Origin: Candidatus Methanoperedens sp.
GTDB taxonomy: Archaea > Halobacteriota > Methanosarcinia > Methanosarcinales > Methanoperedenaceae
Assembly (NCBI GenBank): GCA_012026795.1
Contig: VEPM01000008.1
Location: 1 to 64,000 of the forward strand
DNA: 64,000 nucleotides
Direction of reading: 5' to 3'
Below, piece after piece: positions 63,645-64,000 of this stretch. Below the pieces are notes generated by a model. The model had not been told where the DNA came from. It did no database searches and worked only from the letters and a program-made list of their open reading frames with translations. The stretch's first letter is position 1. Each line of letters opens with the position of its first letter. The position numbers and the translations under genes are program-made.

Positions 63645-64000
63645 TTATTCCAGCGGCGGGATTGCCAATTCCGTACCCGGTTTTAAAGACCGTGGGTTAT
63701 AAATATTATTTTTTTCCGCAATAGGTCTCCACATATCAGGGTCGCCGTATTCCCTGTACGCTATAGCCCAGAGGCTGTCGCCCTGCTTTGCTATATACAC
63801 CTTTGTTTTATCAGGTGATTGGAGCTCCCTTTCCCGGCTGTTTAGCTGCATCTTGAATTCTTTCAATGTGATATTCAGTCTTGCCCTGACCGGTACCCCA
63901 TCGGAGTTGAACATTGTGAACTTTTTTGTCACCCGTTCAAGTACGCAATTAAAAGGTTCTTTAGGATCAAGCCCCCAGATAAATTGCAGGGGAGGCGGAG
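63645..64000 (-). CDS. LysM-containing CIS baseplate/tube-cap protein, 5' end outside window
   Basis: The coding frame runs through the right edge: residues before the GTG at 63932 read PPPLQFIWGLDPKEPFNCVL, a known beginning region of this family, so the real start lies beyond 64000. The visible part contains FTMFNSDGVPVRARLNITLKE and a C-terminal LysM (YIAKQGDSLWAIAYREYGD, PRSLKPGTELAIPP). It corresponds to Afp7/gp53-like proteins linking tube and spike. The gene precedes the gpD-like gene by 15 bases. Confidence 0.9.
   Translation of the reverse strand, partial: PPPLQFIWGLDPKEPFNCVLERVTKKFTMFNSDGVPVRARLNITLKEFKMQLNSRERELQSPDKTKVYIAKQGDSLWAIAYREYGDPDMWRPIAEKNNIYNPRSLKPGTELAIPPLE

Overview
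The window looks archaeal and most like a methane-metabolising member of the Methanosarcinales, possibly Methanoperedenaceae. The supporting genes are a euryarchaeal SRP (7S) RNA, Rpo4 beside L21e, DUF655 and RsmA/Dim1, archaeal Pus10 and TrmY, methanogenesis marker protein 2, a UPF0146 protein, type II methionine aminopeptidase and the aconitase-X small subunit of the archaeal mevalonate route. The family-level placement is inference. Most genes are moderately AT-rich. Clear base-composition outliers are the AT-rich Gabija pair (33.7-37.9 kb) and a GC-rich block inside one toxin gene (46.3-47.9 kb).

Layout. At 0-4.5 kb are the 3' end of a group II intron, an SdpI-like membrane protein, a CDF zinc-type transporter, Ogg1, small cysteine proteins and the SRP RNA. 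At 4.5-7.9 kb are a chemoreceptor with a cysteine-rich tail and methanogenesis marker 2. At 8.0-11.8 kb is an iron-uptake cluster (FTR1 permease, DtxR-type regulator, FeoB, zinc-ribbon miniprotein) behind two DtxR-like palindromes. At 11.8-17.6 kb is an information-processing block (HAD protein, RsmA, DUF655, Rpo4, L21e, Pus10, a transglutaminase-like secreted protein, TrmY). At 17.7-22.3 kb is PurH, apparently starting at CTG, then IS110 debris and two M24 peptidases. At 23-26.5 kb is a two-component pair. At 27-30.7 kb are SdhB and a membrane anchor, two small membrane proteins, a LOG-family protein, a methyltransferase and an HxlR regulator. At 30.7-33.7 kb is a decayed accessory patch with ABC-transporter remnants, two toxin-antitoxin pairs and three copies of a structured repeat of up to about 160 bp. 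At 33.7-37.9 kb is a Gabija antiphage system. At 38.0-42.4 kb is a metabolic operon (aconitase-X small subunit, IMPase, APS-kinase-like, APH-like kinase, S-adenosylhomocysteine hydrolase).

From 42.5 kb to the right edge, everything lies on the minus strand and forms the distal half of an extracellular contractile injection system (eCIS) operon. In transcription order it encodes a LysM baseplate protein (cut by the window edge), a gpD-like and a gpV-like spike protein, a PAAR tip, gp25, two large gpJ-like baseplate proteins, a gpI-type tail protein fused to a predicted beta-propeller, and a 1178-residue fibre-like protein. These are followed by a PqqD-radical SAM-SPASM enzyme, two large cargo-like proteins that share an N-terminal leader but carry different C-terminal toxin-like modules, and a small possible immunity protein. 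Sheath, tube and ATPase genes must lie outside the window.

The most interesting part is the neighbourhood of the fibre protein. Its C-terminus carries five perfect 11-residue cysteine repeats and nine 5-residue repeats, and looser copies of the same Cys-x-x-Gly-x-Pro signature occur in its interdomain linkers. The gene lies 15 bases upstream of a PqqD-containing radical SAM/SPASM enzyme, the class that modifies peptides. A radical-SAM-modified injection-machine fibre is a testable hypothesis that I have not seen described.
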